This document shows, in pieces, positions 1 through 10,922 of a stretch of DNA of 64,000 bases; within the stretch, counting starts at the first letter, position 1; the number at the start of each line of letters is the position of its first letter. Below the pieces are notes generated by a model that was given only the letters and a program-made list of their open reading frames with translations, ran no database searches and was not told the origin of the DNA. Location of the stretch: positions 14,351,721-14,415,720 of the forward strand of contig NC_046623.1 of NCBI RefSeq assembly GCF_900324465.2, given 5' to 3'. The position numbers and the translations under genes were made by a program. The DNA comes from Anabas testudineus (taxonomy: Eukaryota; Chordata; Actinopteri; Anabantiformes; Anabantidae).

Positions 1-1760
1 ATGGGTTAAATGTTATATACAATCAGTACAGAAGACCACAACACACAAAAACGTTTGTGGTACATTGGAAAGTTCATTGTAGTGTAAGACAAAAGTCGGT
101 GTAAAGAAAAGTGCTGTATAAGTTCTTAGAGTAAAGGAGACAGGTCAGATTTTTTATTTCAACTCCAGGAAAATGTGGGTGATTTGGGCTTGTGGACCCT
201 ATTATGTTATTTGTCTTAAATACTGACTGCAAACCCTTTATAACCTCACAGATGATGACTAAATAATTGACCTATAAGACTATTTTAACATTTAATCACT
301 GGAAACTAGAGCTAGCTGTTTTGAGCCGTAAATGATATACAATGTTTAGATAAAGACACATTTTTAAAAATGTTTTAGTTTAAAGTGGTAAATATTTTGG
401 CTAATTTAAGGCTTATATTTTATTTTGGTGCTTAATTGATACAAGATCCTGTGTAGTGTGTAATAACTGTTAAAAAGTGTATATCCATGTTATAATGTGA
501 ATTTAGGGTCTATTTATTTATCTATTTATGATCTATTATAATTTGGGCTGTCTGTTTAAGATATTATATACATTGCAATTAAACCTGGAGTCACAACGAT
601 GTTATGTCTATAATGTATATATAGTTTTAAACATGAGACTTGTTGTCTATTTCTTTTCCTCAAAATATTGTTTTCTAGCTAAATACATTTCATATTTATA
701 GCAAAGGCATTACTGTAAGTATCACTCCATCTGTAACAATCTGAATAGCAACAAGCATTTAATCTACAAAAACTTATTTTATTATATTTTTCTATTTGTG
801 CCAATAGTTATCTTGAACATAACATTTAAAATATCAATGCTGAAATAATGAATACTTTGAAGATAATCAACTACAGTCTACACTACCACATGTACAACTT
901 AATAAAAACACTAGTATTCTGTTTGTTGTTTTAATGAGAACATATCTGTGTGTAAAAACTGAAAATATATACTCCAAAGAAACTCTTATGATCTAATAGA
1001 AACTGTTTATTTATTTATTTTTTCCTAATCAAGTCCATTGTATATATCAAGGCAGTTGTTTTCTGATTATTTGTATGTTCTGGTGCAAAATGTAACACCA
1101 AGAAATTTATTCTGCCTCTGGATGGTCACTGTACTTTATAGTGTGGTTGCACTTAAAGAGGAACAAGTCTGTTCTATATTCATTTACTGTCTTCCATCTA
1201 AGTAGTACTTCACATTAAACCTGTCCACCCATTCAGAGACTTGATCAGTTTTGCCACGAAGCCCCTAAAGCAGCTGCTGGAGGTGACGTTCTTTTGTGAT
1301 CATATGCATCCTGTTTAATTGCAAAGCAATAGAGACAAACCAGTGCAGACAAACTTAAATATTCACAATGACATAGCTTAAACTCTGCTGAGCTTCAACA
1401 TAGAACTGTCAATCAAGCTTAAGTATCATGGTTGCAGTCCTGGACCTGGTATTTCTGTCCAGTCTTCAGTCCAGTAGTCACTGCGATAATAACATAAACA
1501 GAAGCTATGTGTTGATTGTGACTTTATTCAAGAAGTATCAAAGTCTGTGTAGGGGAGAGGTTGGGGTGGATAAGTGGCATGACAAAGCATAGGACTTTGA
1601 AATTGAAAGTATTTGTGCTATATTATATTGTTTGTCATTTCAACCATGCAAATGCATGATCACAGGCTGTTGATCTGATTTGAAGGTGGAGTTAAACTCT
1701 ATTATCCCACCTCTATAGTCTTGATATCCTCTTATAAGTGGCCATTGAATGGGCTGATAT
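1..1760. other. Intergenic flank upstream of D1
   Basis: AT-rich DNA with no supportable gene. The first ~150 bases recur, slightly diverged, at about 16145-16310, and the segment around 660-1760 recurs as the flanks of D2, D5, D6 and D8, so this is a copy of the duplicated spacer that travels with D-type receptors. An AATAAAA string near 900 matches one in the other spacers about 450 nt after each D stop codon, so it may be the poly(A) signal of a D gene lying left of the window (inference). Confidence 0.6.
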
Positions 1761-1761
1761 G

Positions 1762-1768
1762 TATAAAA
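1762..1768 (+). promoter_or_regulatory. TATA-like box of D1
   Basis: TATAAAA lies about 160 nt before the D1 ATG, in a spacer segment conserved before all D genes. D2 has the same box at the same distance; D3, D5, D6, D8 and D9 have the surrounding segment but not the box. The transcription start is not known. Confidence 0.5.
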
Positions 1769-1923
1769 CTAAGTGATGAGAAGGAATCAAGGGATCATAC
1801 AGTGACCTTGTGTGAAATAAACACAAAAGAGGACTGAAAAACTGTTGAAATCTGACAGAACTTCATCATCAGGAAGTGAGAAAAAAGAGCTCATCTCTAT
1901 CAGAGACTGCAAAGAGTTTTACA

Positions 1924-2907
1924 ATGGACTTTTTTAACTCGGCTCTTGGGAAAAACATCACTTTTTTGCGTCCTGCATATTTTATAATAAGTGGATTTAT
2001 TGGTATTCCCTATATAAATTATTACTATGTGTTTCTCTTTATTGTTTATGTTGTTTCTGTGCTGGGAAACATGACTGTGATGGCACTAATATACTTGGAT
2101 TATAATCTGAGAACTCCAAAGTATGTAGCAGTTTTTAACTTAGCATTTGTGGATCTGGTTGGTAGCTCTGCTTTGGTGCCCAAAGTTATCGACATATTTC
2201 TGTTTAACCACCCCTCCATCCCCTATAACGACTGCTTAACCTTCATGTTTTTCTGCTACACCTGTCTTTCAATGCAGTCATTTAATCTTGTTGCACTCTC
2301 CTATGACAGACTTGTAGCCATCATCTTTCCACTGCGCTATCATGTGAAAGTCACCCACAGGTTCATGTTTTCATTGATTGCCTCTTTCTGGGTCTTTGTG
2401 GTTATTGCTCATCTCATTACAGTTGGTTATATTACCAGACTGTCTTTCTGTGAATCTGTGGTTATTAACAGCTATTTCTGTGACCATGGTCAGATGTACC
2501 GTTTGGCCTGTAATGACAACACACCCAGCTTTGTTATGGCTAAGTTAATGCCATTCCTTACTCTTTGGCTTCCTCTGGTATTTGTTTTATTAAGTTATTT
2601 ATGTATTGGCTATGCACTGTCTAAAATAGCCACTGTTCAGGAAAGAATGAAAGCTTTTAAAACCTGCACAGCTCATCTTTCCTTAGTAACAATCTACTTC
2701 ATCCCAGTACTAATTACATTTACTATGAATACAAATATACACCCAAATGCCAGAATCGTAAACCTTTCTTTGACCTCTGCATTTCCTCCCATGTTGAATC
2801 CAATTATTTATGTTCTACAGACACAAGAAATCAAAATGTCATTGAAAAAAATACTAAAAATTCCAAAACAATGCAAAATCCCAGAAAAGAAAGTACTCAT
2901 AAAATGA
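1924..2907 (+). CDS. Odorant receptor D1 (MDFFNS type)
   Basis: Seven-transmembrane receptor of 327 residues in one exon, usual OR length. An N-glycosylation site N-I-T is at residue 11. TM1 (about 33-58) holds G-N at 48-49. LRTPKY (62-67) precedes TM2. Cys104 opens TM3 and should pair with Cys186; EC2 has Cys176, 186 and 196. SYDRL (126-130) replaces the canonical MAYDRY. KAFKTCTAH (243-251) leads into TM6 and PMLNPIIY (289-296) is in TM7. The frame is open 16 codons further upstream, but the MDFFNS methionine is chosen because every D gene begins there. Role: odorant detection in the ciliary membrane of sensory neurons, coupled to the olfactory G protein (family knowledge). The ligand is unknown. 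In C-terminal tail and TM6 approach it is closest to D5 and D6. Confidence 0.95.
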   Translation: MDFFNSALGKNITFLRPAYFIISGFIGIPYINYYYVFLFIVYVVSVLGNMTVMALIYLDYNLRTPKYVAVFNLAFVDLVGSSALVPKVIDIFLFNHPSIPYNDCLTFMFFCYTCLSMQSFNLVALSYDRLVAIIFPLRYHVKVTHRFMFSLIASFWVFVVIAHLITVGYITRLSFCESVVINSYFCDHGQMYRLACNDNTPSFVMAKLMPFLTLWLPLVFVLLSYLCIGYALSKIATVQERMKAFKTCTAHLSLVTIYFIPVLITFTMNTNIHPNARIVNLSLTSAFPPMLNPIIYVLQTQEIKMSLKKILKIPKQCKIPEKKVLIK

Positions 2908-4350
2908 TCTGTTATATTTTGGTCTGTTTATTTGGAATATTATATACATTATGGTAAAAGCTGGAGTAACTAACAACTATGTTAAATACTAAAAACGTTT
3001 TTAACATTAAATTGGAAATCACACAGTGAAGATAACTAAAATTAGCTTTTTTCTGCTATTTTTTTAGTCATGACACTTTCTAGTTGTAAACATGAGACTT
3101 CTTTTCCTCACAGTAATATTTTCTAGCTAAATACATTTCATATTTACAGCAATGGCATTACTGTAAGTATCACTCCATCTGCAACAACCTGAAAAGCAAA
3201 ATGAATTGAATCTACAAAAACTTATTTTATGATGTTTTTTGTTATTTCAGTTATTTTTTAGTTCAGTTATCTTGAACTTAACAATATTTAAAACATCAAT
3301 GCTGAAATGATGAATACCTTGAAGATAATCAACTACAGTCTACACTACCACATGTACAACTTAATAAAAACACTAGTATTCTGTATGTACTTTAAGTGAA
3401 TATATTTGTGATAACTGAAAATATATACTCCAAAGAAATTCTTATGATCCAATAGTCACTGTTTATTAGTTATTTTTTTCCTAGTCACGTCCATTGTATA
3501 CCAAGGAATTTATTCTGCCTCTGGATGGTCACTTTACTTTATAGTGTGGTTGCACTTAAAGAGGAACAAGTCTGTTCTATATTAATTTACTGTGTCTCCA
3601 TCTAAGTAGTACTTCACATTAAACCTGTCCACCCATTCAGAGAGTTGATACATTTTGTCACGAAGCAACTAAAGCAGCTACTTGAGGTTACATTCTTTTG
3701 TTATCACATGCATCCTGTTTAATTGCAGAGCAATAGAGACAAACCAGTGCAGACAAATATAAATATTCACAATGATGTAGGCTACCAGCCTAAACTTTGC
3801 TCAGCTTCAACACAGAACTGTCAATCAGACTTAAGTATCATGGTTGCAGTCCTAGACCCTGGTATTTCTGTCCAATCTTATATTTAGAAAGATTTAGGTG
3901 GAATGGATTCGTAAACATACTGTAGAAAATAAACTGATCATTTCTATGAAGTCACACCATGGATGTTTTCCCAATACTCCCAAATCGTTATTGATCAGTA
4001 AACTACAGTACTACTAAGCTGGACGTTGTGCACTGTAAGTAGTGTGTGCTTCAGAAAAACGTACGTGGACTCCATTAGCCACAGCAATAATAACACAAGC
4101 AGATTATTCAAAGAGCATCAAAGTCTGTGTATGGGGGAGGTTGGGGTGGGCGCTGATAGGTGGAATGACAAAGTATAGGACGTTGACATTGGATCCAAAT
4201 ATTTGTGCTACATTATACTTTGTTTGTCATATCAGCCATGCCAATGCACGATCACAGGCTGCTGATCTGTTTTGAAGGTGGAGTTAAACTCTATTAACCC
4301 ATCTCTTTAGTCTTAATATCCAATGATAAGTGGCTATTGAGTAGGCTGAT
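2908..4350. other. Intergenic spacer D1-D2
   Basis: No gene. AATAAAA near 3363, about 455 nt after the D1 stop, is a candidate poly(A) signal repeated in the other D spacers. The segment about 3880-4320 is repeated at about 19550-20010 before the D7 fragment, including shared blocks around a translated 'open' frame at 4042-4275 that has no coding character of its own. Confidence 0.6.
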
Positions 4351-4353
4351 ATG

Positions 4354-4360
4354 TATAAAA
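4354..4360 (+). promoter_or_regulatory. TATA-like box of D2
   Basis: TATAAAA, 167 nt before the D2 ATG, in the same sequence context as the D1 box. Confidence 0.5.
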
Positions 4361-4520
4361 CCAAGTAATGAGAAGGGATCAACGAATCACACAGTGACCT
4401 TGTTTGACAAAAACACAAAAGAGGACTGAAAAACTGTTTAAATCTGACAGAGCTTCATCATCAGAAAGTGAGTGAGAAAAAAAGAGCTCATCTCTTTCAG
4501 AGACTGCAATACTTTTCATA

Positions 4521-5510
4521 ATGGACTTTTTTAACTCGGCTCTTGGGAGAAACATCACTTTTGTGCGTCCTGCATATTTTATAATAAGTGGATTTATTGG
4601 TATTCCTAATATAAATTATTATTATGTGTTTCTCTTTGTTGTTTATGTTGTTTCTGTGCTAGGAAACATGACTGTGATGGCACTAATATACTTGGATTAT
4701 AATCTGAGAACTCCAAAGTATGTAGCAGTTTTTAATCTAGCATTTGTAGACCTGTTTGGTAGCTCTGCTTTGGTGCCCAAAGTTATCGACATCTTCCTCT
4801 TTAACCACCCCTCCATCCCCTACAGCGACTGCTTGGTCTTCCTTTTTTTCTGCTACACCTGTCTTTGGATGCAGTCATTTAATCTTGTTGCACTCTCCTA
4901 TGACAGACTTGTAGCCATCATCTTTCCACTGCACTATCAAGTGAAAGTCACCCACAGGTTCATGTTTTCTTTGATTGCCTCTTTCTGGGTCTTTGTGATC
5001 ATTGCTAATCTCATTACAGTTGGTTATATTACCAGACTTTCCTTCTGTGAATCTGTTGTTATCAACAGCTATTTCTGTGACCATGGTCAGATGTACCGTC
5101 TGGCCTGTAATGACAACACACCCAGCTTCGTTATTGCTAAGTTAATACCATTCCTTACTCTTTGGCTTCCTCTGGCATTTATCTTGTTAAGTTATTCTTA
5201 TATTGGTTATGCCCTGTATAAGAAAACCACATTCCAGGAAAGAGTGAAGGCCTTTAAAACCTGCACAGCTCATCTTTCATTAGTAACAATCTACTTTATT
5301 CCAGTATTAGTCACATTCACTATGAATGCAAATATACATCCAAATGCCAGAATCATAAACCTTTCTCTGACCTCTGTTTTTCCTCCCATGTTGAATCCAA
5401 TTATTTATGTTCTGCAGACACAAGAAATCAAGACATCATTAAAGAGAATATTAAAAATCACAAAGCAATCCAGAATGACAGTGAAGAAAAACTGTGTCTC
5501 TTCTATGTAA
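4521..5510 (+). CDS. Odorant receptor D2 (MDFFNS type)
   Basis: Intact single-exon receptor of 329 residues with all OR landmarks: N-I-T at 11, G-N in TM1, SYDRL after TM3, three EC2 cysteines, KAFKTCTAH, PMLNPIIY. It shares the IC3 stretch YKKTTFQERVKAF with D3 and the D4 fragment; the other D genes have SKIATVQER there, so D2, D3 and D4 form one branch. The last residues differ from D3 because of a small insertion of about 13 nt just before the stop, which ends the protein in NCVSSM. The stop lies only about 30 nt before a solo LTR insertion, so its 3' untranslated region must run into or end within that element. Ligand unknown. Confidence 0.95.
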   Translation: MDFFNSALGRNITFVRPAYFIISGFIGIPNINYYYVFLFVVYVVSVLGNMTVMALIYLDYNLRTPKYVAVFNLAFVDLFGSSALVPKVIDIFLFNHPSIPYSDCLVFLFFCYTCLWMQSFNLVALSYDRLVAIIFPLHYQVKVTHRFMFSLIASFWVFVIIANLITVGYITRLSFCESVVINSYFCDHGQMYRLACNDNTPSFVIAKLIPFLTLWLPLAFILLSYSYIGYALYKKTTFQERVKAFKTCTAHLSLVTIYFIPVLVTFTMNANIHPNARIINLSLTSVFPPMLNPIIYVLQTQEIKTSLKRILKITKQSRMTVKKNCVSSM

Positions 5511-5542
5511 TTCTTTCTAAAACTCTTTCATTTATTTATTTC

Positions 5543-6258
5543 TGTTACGAATGGACTAACGGGACGAACGAGTGAGAACAAAAACATATATTTAGTAACA
5601 ATAGGGTCAGGGGACACAGGGAATTAACACAAACTAACAAAGTATCAAACGAAAGAGACCCGAACACACGGTGGTAAGTACAAACAAAACCTAAACCCGA
5701 CATACAAAGTAACAACACAAAACCTCACACTAATGTGGACAAAACGAACAGACAAAGCAGAAGCACAAAGTAACAAACCAAAATCATCTGCACAAGGCAG
5801 AAGAACATTATTAAACAGACGAACCAACAGTACAAAGTATCAACGAAAAACCACGCACTAAAGCGGACAAGAAACCAACAGACAAACTAGACGTACAAAG
5901 TAACAACAAAAAATATACTGCAAAAGGCAGGCCAAACAATTCAAACTAACAACAAACAGAGGTTCCTGATGGACAAACAAACGAACGAACAAACTGACCA
6001 GAATTGTGGAGCATGAACCAAACAGAGTGAGCAATGAATGAATGTCAATGAGCAAGTGGAAGTGACAAACCAGCACCGAACTGAGGACTGAGGGGTGCTT
6101 TTAAAATGGAGGGAGTCACAGGTGAATTGAGTCTGTAATCAGTCCAGAGTGTGGAGAGTGGGGGAAGAGGAAGTCCATATATGGGTGTGTGGCAGGAGAG
6201 TGAGACAGAACAAACAAAACCAAACCAAAAGATAGGGCCGGAGGGACGAACTGTAACA
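5543..6258. mobile_element. Solo LTR (fossil of an LTR retroelement)
   Basis: A 716-bp insertion that begins TGTTAC and ends GTAACA, flanked by a perfect 5-bp target-site duplication ATTTC (5538-5542 and 6259-6263). The homologous flank of D3 lacks it, which gives a clean empty site. There is no internal region and no partner LTR, so it is a solo LTR left by recombination between two LTRs. Inside are imperfect direct repeats around the motif ACAAAGTAACAAC (about 5700-5940). TG...CA ends and 5-bp duplication fit Ty3/gypsy or ERV-type elements; the family is not resolved. It is younger than the D2/D3 duplication, and its intact duplication argues against great age. Confidence 0.85.
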
Positions 6259-6263
6259 ATTTC

Positions 6264-7806
6264 ATGCTAATATAAGGTTTATACTTGAAATGACACAACA
6301 TTCTAAAAATATTGTACTTGAAAATTAACATATATTTTTTAATTATATATTTTTTACCAAACATTTTCCTTAATAATTAATAAACATACAGTATCTTAAA
6401 TATAATATGATTTAAAACAATACTAAAATAAAAAGAAGATTAACATATACTACCTATAATTTGACATGTACTACTTACTTCTTGTAACTCTACTATTTTT
6501 CTAGTTGCTTTAATGTATACTTTAAATTATAACCTTTTACCCCACATTTAAGTGAAAATAAGGTATATTAAAAGTTTTGTTTTTGCCTGATGCACTTTTC
6601 TGTATTCATTCACTGTGTTTTCTGTCTAAGCCCTAATTCACATTAAATCTGTCCGGCCTTTCAGAGATGCAATAAGTTATATTCGTAAACAGCTACGGGA
6701 ACTGCTGGAGGTGACCTGCACTTTTGTTATCATACTGTGTGTTAAATTTAAGATTTTGATTAGAGAGAGAGGAGGTTCCCGCTGACATCTCAGGAAGGTC
6801 TCATTTGGTTTGCTCACAATTGCTGTATTTTTTTTTAATTGCTCACCTAAATTAAATGTTTGTTAAATTATTAAAACCTATGTCTTCATACTGTAGTACA
6901 CAGTACTCACAGTACATTCATCATTAGCAATCAGCCACTGTGGATCTCTGACCATTAAACCATTGCTACTACCCCAAATTAATGATACATGTTCCGAATT
7001 CATGGCTTCACTCATCACACAAACCATGATCCACAGTTTACAGCGTGTTTTGGTATATTTCATTTTAGGCTGTTTGGGGTTTCTGTTAGCCTGATTTAGC
7101 TTCCGTCCTCGGGTGGAAGGTCGAACTGAGAGGTTCAATCAGGACTGATCGTACCCTTCAGTGCTCAGACCCTAGTAGGATTTGTACAAGAATATAAATA
7201 GTGGGCAAACAAGCCTCTTCCTTAGCCACCTGCCTACCAAGACAGAGGTTTTAGTTGTTGATGATGAATTAATTTTTTGGACCTCTCTACATATGAAAGG
7301 TCATTGATTGCAAAGAAGTCAGATTTTACTACTAGATCACTAAGTAAACTGAAACCTGTCATTTAGAGCAACATCAACTATGTGTAAGATTCAGTTTAAG
7401 CTCGATTGTGAATTATTTAAAGAGCAATGAATTCATGAAGGGCCAGGGATAGGTGCCTTGAGAAAGCATAGGACTTTGAAACTGAATTGCTTTTGCTGCG
7501 CTGTGTTTGTTATTTTAGACATGACAATGTATTATCACAAGGTACCGAATTGACTAGGAGGTGGAGTTGGTGGTAACCATTGATAATTGGTCATTGACTG
7601 GGCGGATAACATCCAAACCAAGTGAATAATAGGGATCAAGGGATCACACGCTGACCTTATTTGACATAAACATAGAAGTGGTCTAAAGCTTGACAGATCT
7701 TAACCATCAGAAAGCTTGTGAGAGAAAGCGAGAAGAACTCATTTCCACCTCTACGGTACAGTGAAGTACTCTACTTTAGACATTAAACTTGCGAAAAACA
7801 TTCACA
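6264..7806. other. Intergenic spacer between solo LTR and D3
   Basis: No host gene. After the LTR the sequence resumes the D-type 3' flank (compare 8810 onwards). From about 6590 to 7265 it parallels 9190-10920 but lacks most of the retroelement pol segment found there. The last 500 nt form the D3 upstream region, with an acceptable GGATAACATCC in place of the TATA box of D1 and D2. Confidence 0.6.
6975..7150 (+). mobile_element. Ty3/gypsy pol fossil, short diverged piece
   Basis: A diverged copy of the far end of the pol fossil seen at 9930-10800; only the later part of the integrase region is represented. Recognised by similarity to that copy. It is non-coding and broken. Because related pieces sit after both D2 and D3, the parent insertion probably predates the D2/D3 split. 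Confidence 0.55.
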
Positions 7807-8826
7807 ATGGACTTTTTCAACTCAGCTCTTGGGAAAAACATCACTTTTGTGCGTCCTGCATATTTTATAATAAGTGGATTTATTGGTATTCCTAATATAA
7901 ATTATTACTATGTGTTTCTCTGTGTTGTTTATATTGTTTCTGTGCTGGGAAACACGGCTGTGATGGCTATAATATACTTGGATTATAATCTGAGAACTCC
8001 AAAGTATGTAGCAGTTTTTAACTTAGCATTTGTGGATCTGGTTGGTAGCTCTGCTTTGGTGCCCAAAGTTATCGACATTTTTCTCTTTAACCACCCCTCC
8101 ATTCCCTACAGTGACTGCCTGATATTCATGTTTTTCTGCTACACCTGTCTGCTGATGCAGTCATTTAATCTTGTTGCACTCTCCTATGACAGACTTGTAG
8201 CCATCATCTTTCCACTGCACTATCAAGTCAAAGTCACCCACAGGTTCATGTTGTCTTTGATTGCCTCTTTCTGGGTCTTTGTGGTCATTGCTGTTCTCAT
8301 TACAGTTGGCTATATTACCAGACTTTCTTTTTGTGAATCTGTTGTTATCAACAGCTATTTCTGTGACCATGGTCAGATGTACCGTCTGGCCTGTAATGAC
8401 AACACACCCAGCTTCGTTATTGCTAAGTTAATACCTTTCCTTAGTCTTTGGCTTCCTCTGGTATTCATCTTGTTAAGTTATTCTTATATTGGTTATGCCC
8501 TGTATAAGAAAACCACATTCCAGGAAAGAGTGAAGGCCTTTAAAACCTGCACAGCTCATATTTCATTAGTAACAATCTACTTTATTCCAGTATTAGTCAC
8601 ATTTACTATGAATGCAAATATACACCCAAATGCTAGAATCATAAACCTTTCTCTGACCTCTGTTTTTCCTCCCATGTTGAATCCAATTATTTATGTTCTG
8701 CAGACACAAGAAATCAAGACATCATTAAAGAGAATATTAAAAATCACAAAGCAATCCAGAATGACAGTGAAGAAAACTGCAATTCTTTCTAAAACTCTTT
8801 CACTTTTTTGTTTCATGCTAATATAA
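7807..8826 (+). CDS. Odorant receptor D3 (MDFFNS type, long tail)
   Basis: Intact receptor of 339 residues with the full OR motif set. The start is the conserved MDFFNS methionine; the frame runs six codons upstream from a further ATG. IC3 carries YKKTTFQERV as in D2. The C-terminus is about 12 residues longer than in most D genes and is hydrophobic (ending KTLSLFCFMLI), because the usual stop near residue 327 is absent. The part from codon 151 to the stop lies inside a 2.66-kb tandem duplication and is repeated as D4; the two coding copies give the same protein sequence over the shared part, so the duplication is recent or has been homogenised. Confidence 0.95.
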   Translation: MDFFNSALGKNITFVRPAYFIISGFIGIPNINYYYVFLCVVYIVSVLGNTAVMAIIYLDYNLRTPKYVAVFNLAFVDLVGSSALVPKVIDIFLFNHPSIPYSDCLIFMFFCYTCLLMQSFNLVALSYDRLVAIIFPLHYQVKVTHRFMLSLIASFWVFVVIAVLITVGYITRLSFCESVVINSYFCDHGQMYRLACNDNTPSFVIAKLIPFLSLWLPLVFILLSYSYIGYALYKKTTFQERVKAFKTCTAHISLVTIYFIPVLVTFTMNANIHPNARIINLSLTSVFPPMLNPIIYVLQTQEIKTSLKRILKITKQSRMTVKKTAILSKTLSLFCFMLI

Positions 8827-9929
8827 GGTCTGCAATGACATTACATTCTGAAAATATTTTAACTTGAAAATGAACATATATTTAGTCTAAAAATATTTGT
8901 ATTTTATGTATTATATATTTTTGTCAAACATTTATCTTAATAATTCATAGACATACTGTATCTTAAATATAACTTTAATTTAATATAAATTAAATTAAAT
9001 TTAAAATAATACAAAAAAATAATAATACTTTGAAGATGGCTAATTATTGGTAGTCTATACTTTGACATGTACTACTTACTTCTTATAACACTACTATTTT
9101 TATTGTTGCTTTAATGTATACATATGTGCTTTAATTTTTAACCTTTGACCCAACATTTAACTCAAAATAAGTTACATTGAAAGTGTTGTTTTTGCCTGAA
9201 GCACTTTTCTGTATTAATTCACTGTTTTCTGCCTAAGCCATACTGCATATTAAATCTGTCCAGCCTGTCAGAGATGCAATAAATTATATTTGTGAACAGC
9301 TACAAAAGCTGCTGGAGTTGACCTGCTCTTCTGTGATCATACTGTGTGTTTAGTTTAAGATTTTGATAAGAGAGAGAGAGGAGGGTCCCGGTGATATCTC
9401 AGGAACGTTCCATTTGGTTTGCTCACAATTACTGTATTTTTTTTTTTATTGCTCTGCCTCAATTAAATGTTGTTAAATTATTCAAACTTATGTCTTCATA
9501 CTGTAGTACACAGTACTTACAGTACATTTATAATCAGCAATCGGCCACTGTGGATCTCTGACTATTAAACCATTGCTGCTCTCAAATGATTAATTTAATC
9601 CTGTAAAATCTACCTGCTATCACACTATTTTCTCTGCAAAATGGTGGTGAATATTCCCAGTCATCCAGGTGAAGTCAAGTTGAGTCATGGCAACTGGACT
9701 TCCTTCTTTGTGGGCTAAAACATTTCATTACTCAACCAAGTACCTTCATCTAACCCTAACCCTCCCCCAGACCTCACAGAATATAACATACCAACTAGAT
9801 AGAATTATGTAAAAACCCAACAGCAAGTTGTCCTTTCCAGAGAACTGGAAACCAGTGTAAAGGTGTCTGGGCTTTGCAAACATGATTCCAACCAGATTTT
9901 CCTCCAGCTGCAGACCAGATTCACTACTG
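8827..9929. other. 3' flank of D3
   Basis: AT-rich spacer with no gene, repeated almost exactly at 11491-12584. It resembles the D2 flank at 6260-6960. Two TAACCC units near 9755 look telomere-like but are too few to mean anything. Confidence 0.6.
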
Positions 9930-10114
9930 CCCAACCTTAAATTTCAAACATTTGACATTGGGGACAGGGCGCTCTTGGCGGTAAAGTTAGTGCTGAAGGA
10001 GTGGCGGCACTGGCTGGATGAGGACTATCAATTCCTCATCCTAACTGATATAACTGATTGCAAGAACCTTGAGTTCCTCAGATTGGCTAAACGTTTAAAC
10101 TCACGTAAAGCCTA

Positions 10115-10172
10115 GTGGGCACTGTTTTTCAACAGATTCAACTTTTGGAATCTGTTGAAAAACAGTGCCCAC
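10115..10172. repeat. Perfect hairpin 1 (25-bp stem)
   Basis: Arms 10115-10139 and 10148-10172 are exact reverse complements around an 8-nt loop. The left arm is ordinary pol sequence of the surrounding fossil; the right arm is its inverted copy. It is repeated at 12770-12827. Confidence 0.97.
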
Positions 10173-10190
10173 CATAACTTCTGAATTCAT

Positions 10191-10234
10191 TCCTCTGTGT
10201 CTAGCCTGGAACTAACCAGGCTAGACACAGAGGA
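10191..10234. repeat. Perfect hairpin 2 (19-bp stem)
   Basis: Arms 10191-10209 and 10216-10234 are exact reverse complements around the loop AACTAA. It begins 18 nt after hairpin 1 ends, so two unrelated perfect stems stand side by side. Repeated at 12846-12889. Confidence 0.97.
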
Positions 10235-10922
10235 GGAGGAACTGAATGCCCCAAATAATGCTCTGGCTCCCTCATCTTTCCCTTACAACCATCTGTATGT
10301 CACTGATCATCTACGCTCCAGAGTCCTCCAGTGGTGCCCTCTTCCAGGTTGACCTACTACCCGGGAGTAGCATGCATCCAGTACTTTGTGTACTGGCACT
10401 TCTTGTGACCCAATATTATGAAGAACATTTGGGAGTTTGTGGCTGCCTATCTTTTCTGTACCCTGGCCAAGTCTTCTAAGGGACCTTCTGGTAGCCTTCT
10501 GCACCCTTTGCCTATCCCCATATGTGCCTGGTTTCATATGTCTTTGGATTTCATCCCAGGATCACTACTGAAGGCAACACCAACATTCTTACCATTGTCA
10601 ACTACTACTTCTAAATTGGGTCATTTCATCCAACTACCAAAACTTCTCTCAGCCAAGGAGACCCCAAACTAATGATACAATACATGTTCCGAATTCATGG
10701 CTTCCCTCATGACACCGTGGCCCAGAGATTACAACGTGTTTTCCGGCTTCTACCCTCGAATGGTCTAACTGAGAGGTTTAATTGGGATTAATCACGCTCT
10801 TCAGTGGTCATGACCTAGTAGGATTTGTACAAGAATATGAATAGTGGGCAAACAAGCCTCTCCCTTAGGCTCCTGCCTACCAAGACAAACAGAGGTTGTG
10901 GTTGTTGATGATGGACAGGGAA

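Larger units (their letters stand above)
9930..10800 (+). mobile_element. Ty3/gypsy pol fossil (RNase H to integrase)
   Basis: Translated by eye, this stretch resembles the RNase H region and then the zinc-binding and catalytic core regions of integrase of Ty3/gypsy retroelements, in that order. No LTRs, gag, protease or polymerase region are recognisable beside it, so it is a partial copy. It is broken in several places and carries two hairpin-forming inverted duplications near its middle. It is older than the 2.66-kb tandem duplication that copied it. Confidence 0.8.
8259..10922. repeat. 2.66-kb tandem duplication, unit 1
   Basis: This unit runs from within TM4 of D3, through its 3' flank and a pol fossil, to the bases GATGATGGACAGGGAA. 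Unit 2 follows immediately at 10923 and begins again with the TM4 codons. At the junction only about 2 nt (GA) are shared, so the duplication looks like microhomology or end-joining, not recombination between long repeats. The copies differ by scattered substitutions and a few small indels (offset falls from 2664 to 2655). Confidence 0.92.

Noticed and set aside
1876-1923. N-terminal extensions upstream of MDFFNS, MSLFNS and MG starts (also 17473, 36406, 40366, 47259, 56808)
   Set aside because: Extensions are not conserved between copies, several begin with GTG or TTG, and those of G6 and G9 run through the leader intron.
4440-4520. Leader intron before D genes using AAAGTGAGTGAG as donor
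   Set aside because: The only AG acceptors before the ATG would leave an intron of about 30 nt, too short; not conserved in D1 or D8.
4875-5084. Minus-strand frames of about 70 codons within D and S receptors (also 8161-8370, 17884-18093, 36772-36987)
   Set aside because: They recur at the same place in every copy only because the receptor sequence is copied; no promoter, no known protein, antisense to TM3-EC2 codons.
9755-9775. Telomere-like TAACCC repeats
   Set aside because: Only two to three units and copied by the tandem duplication; no array.
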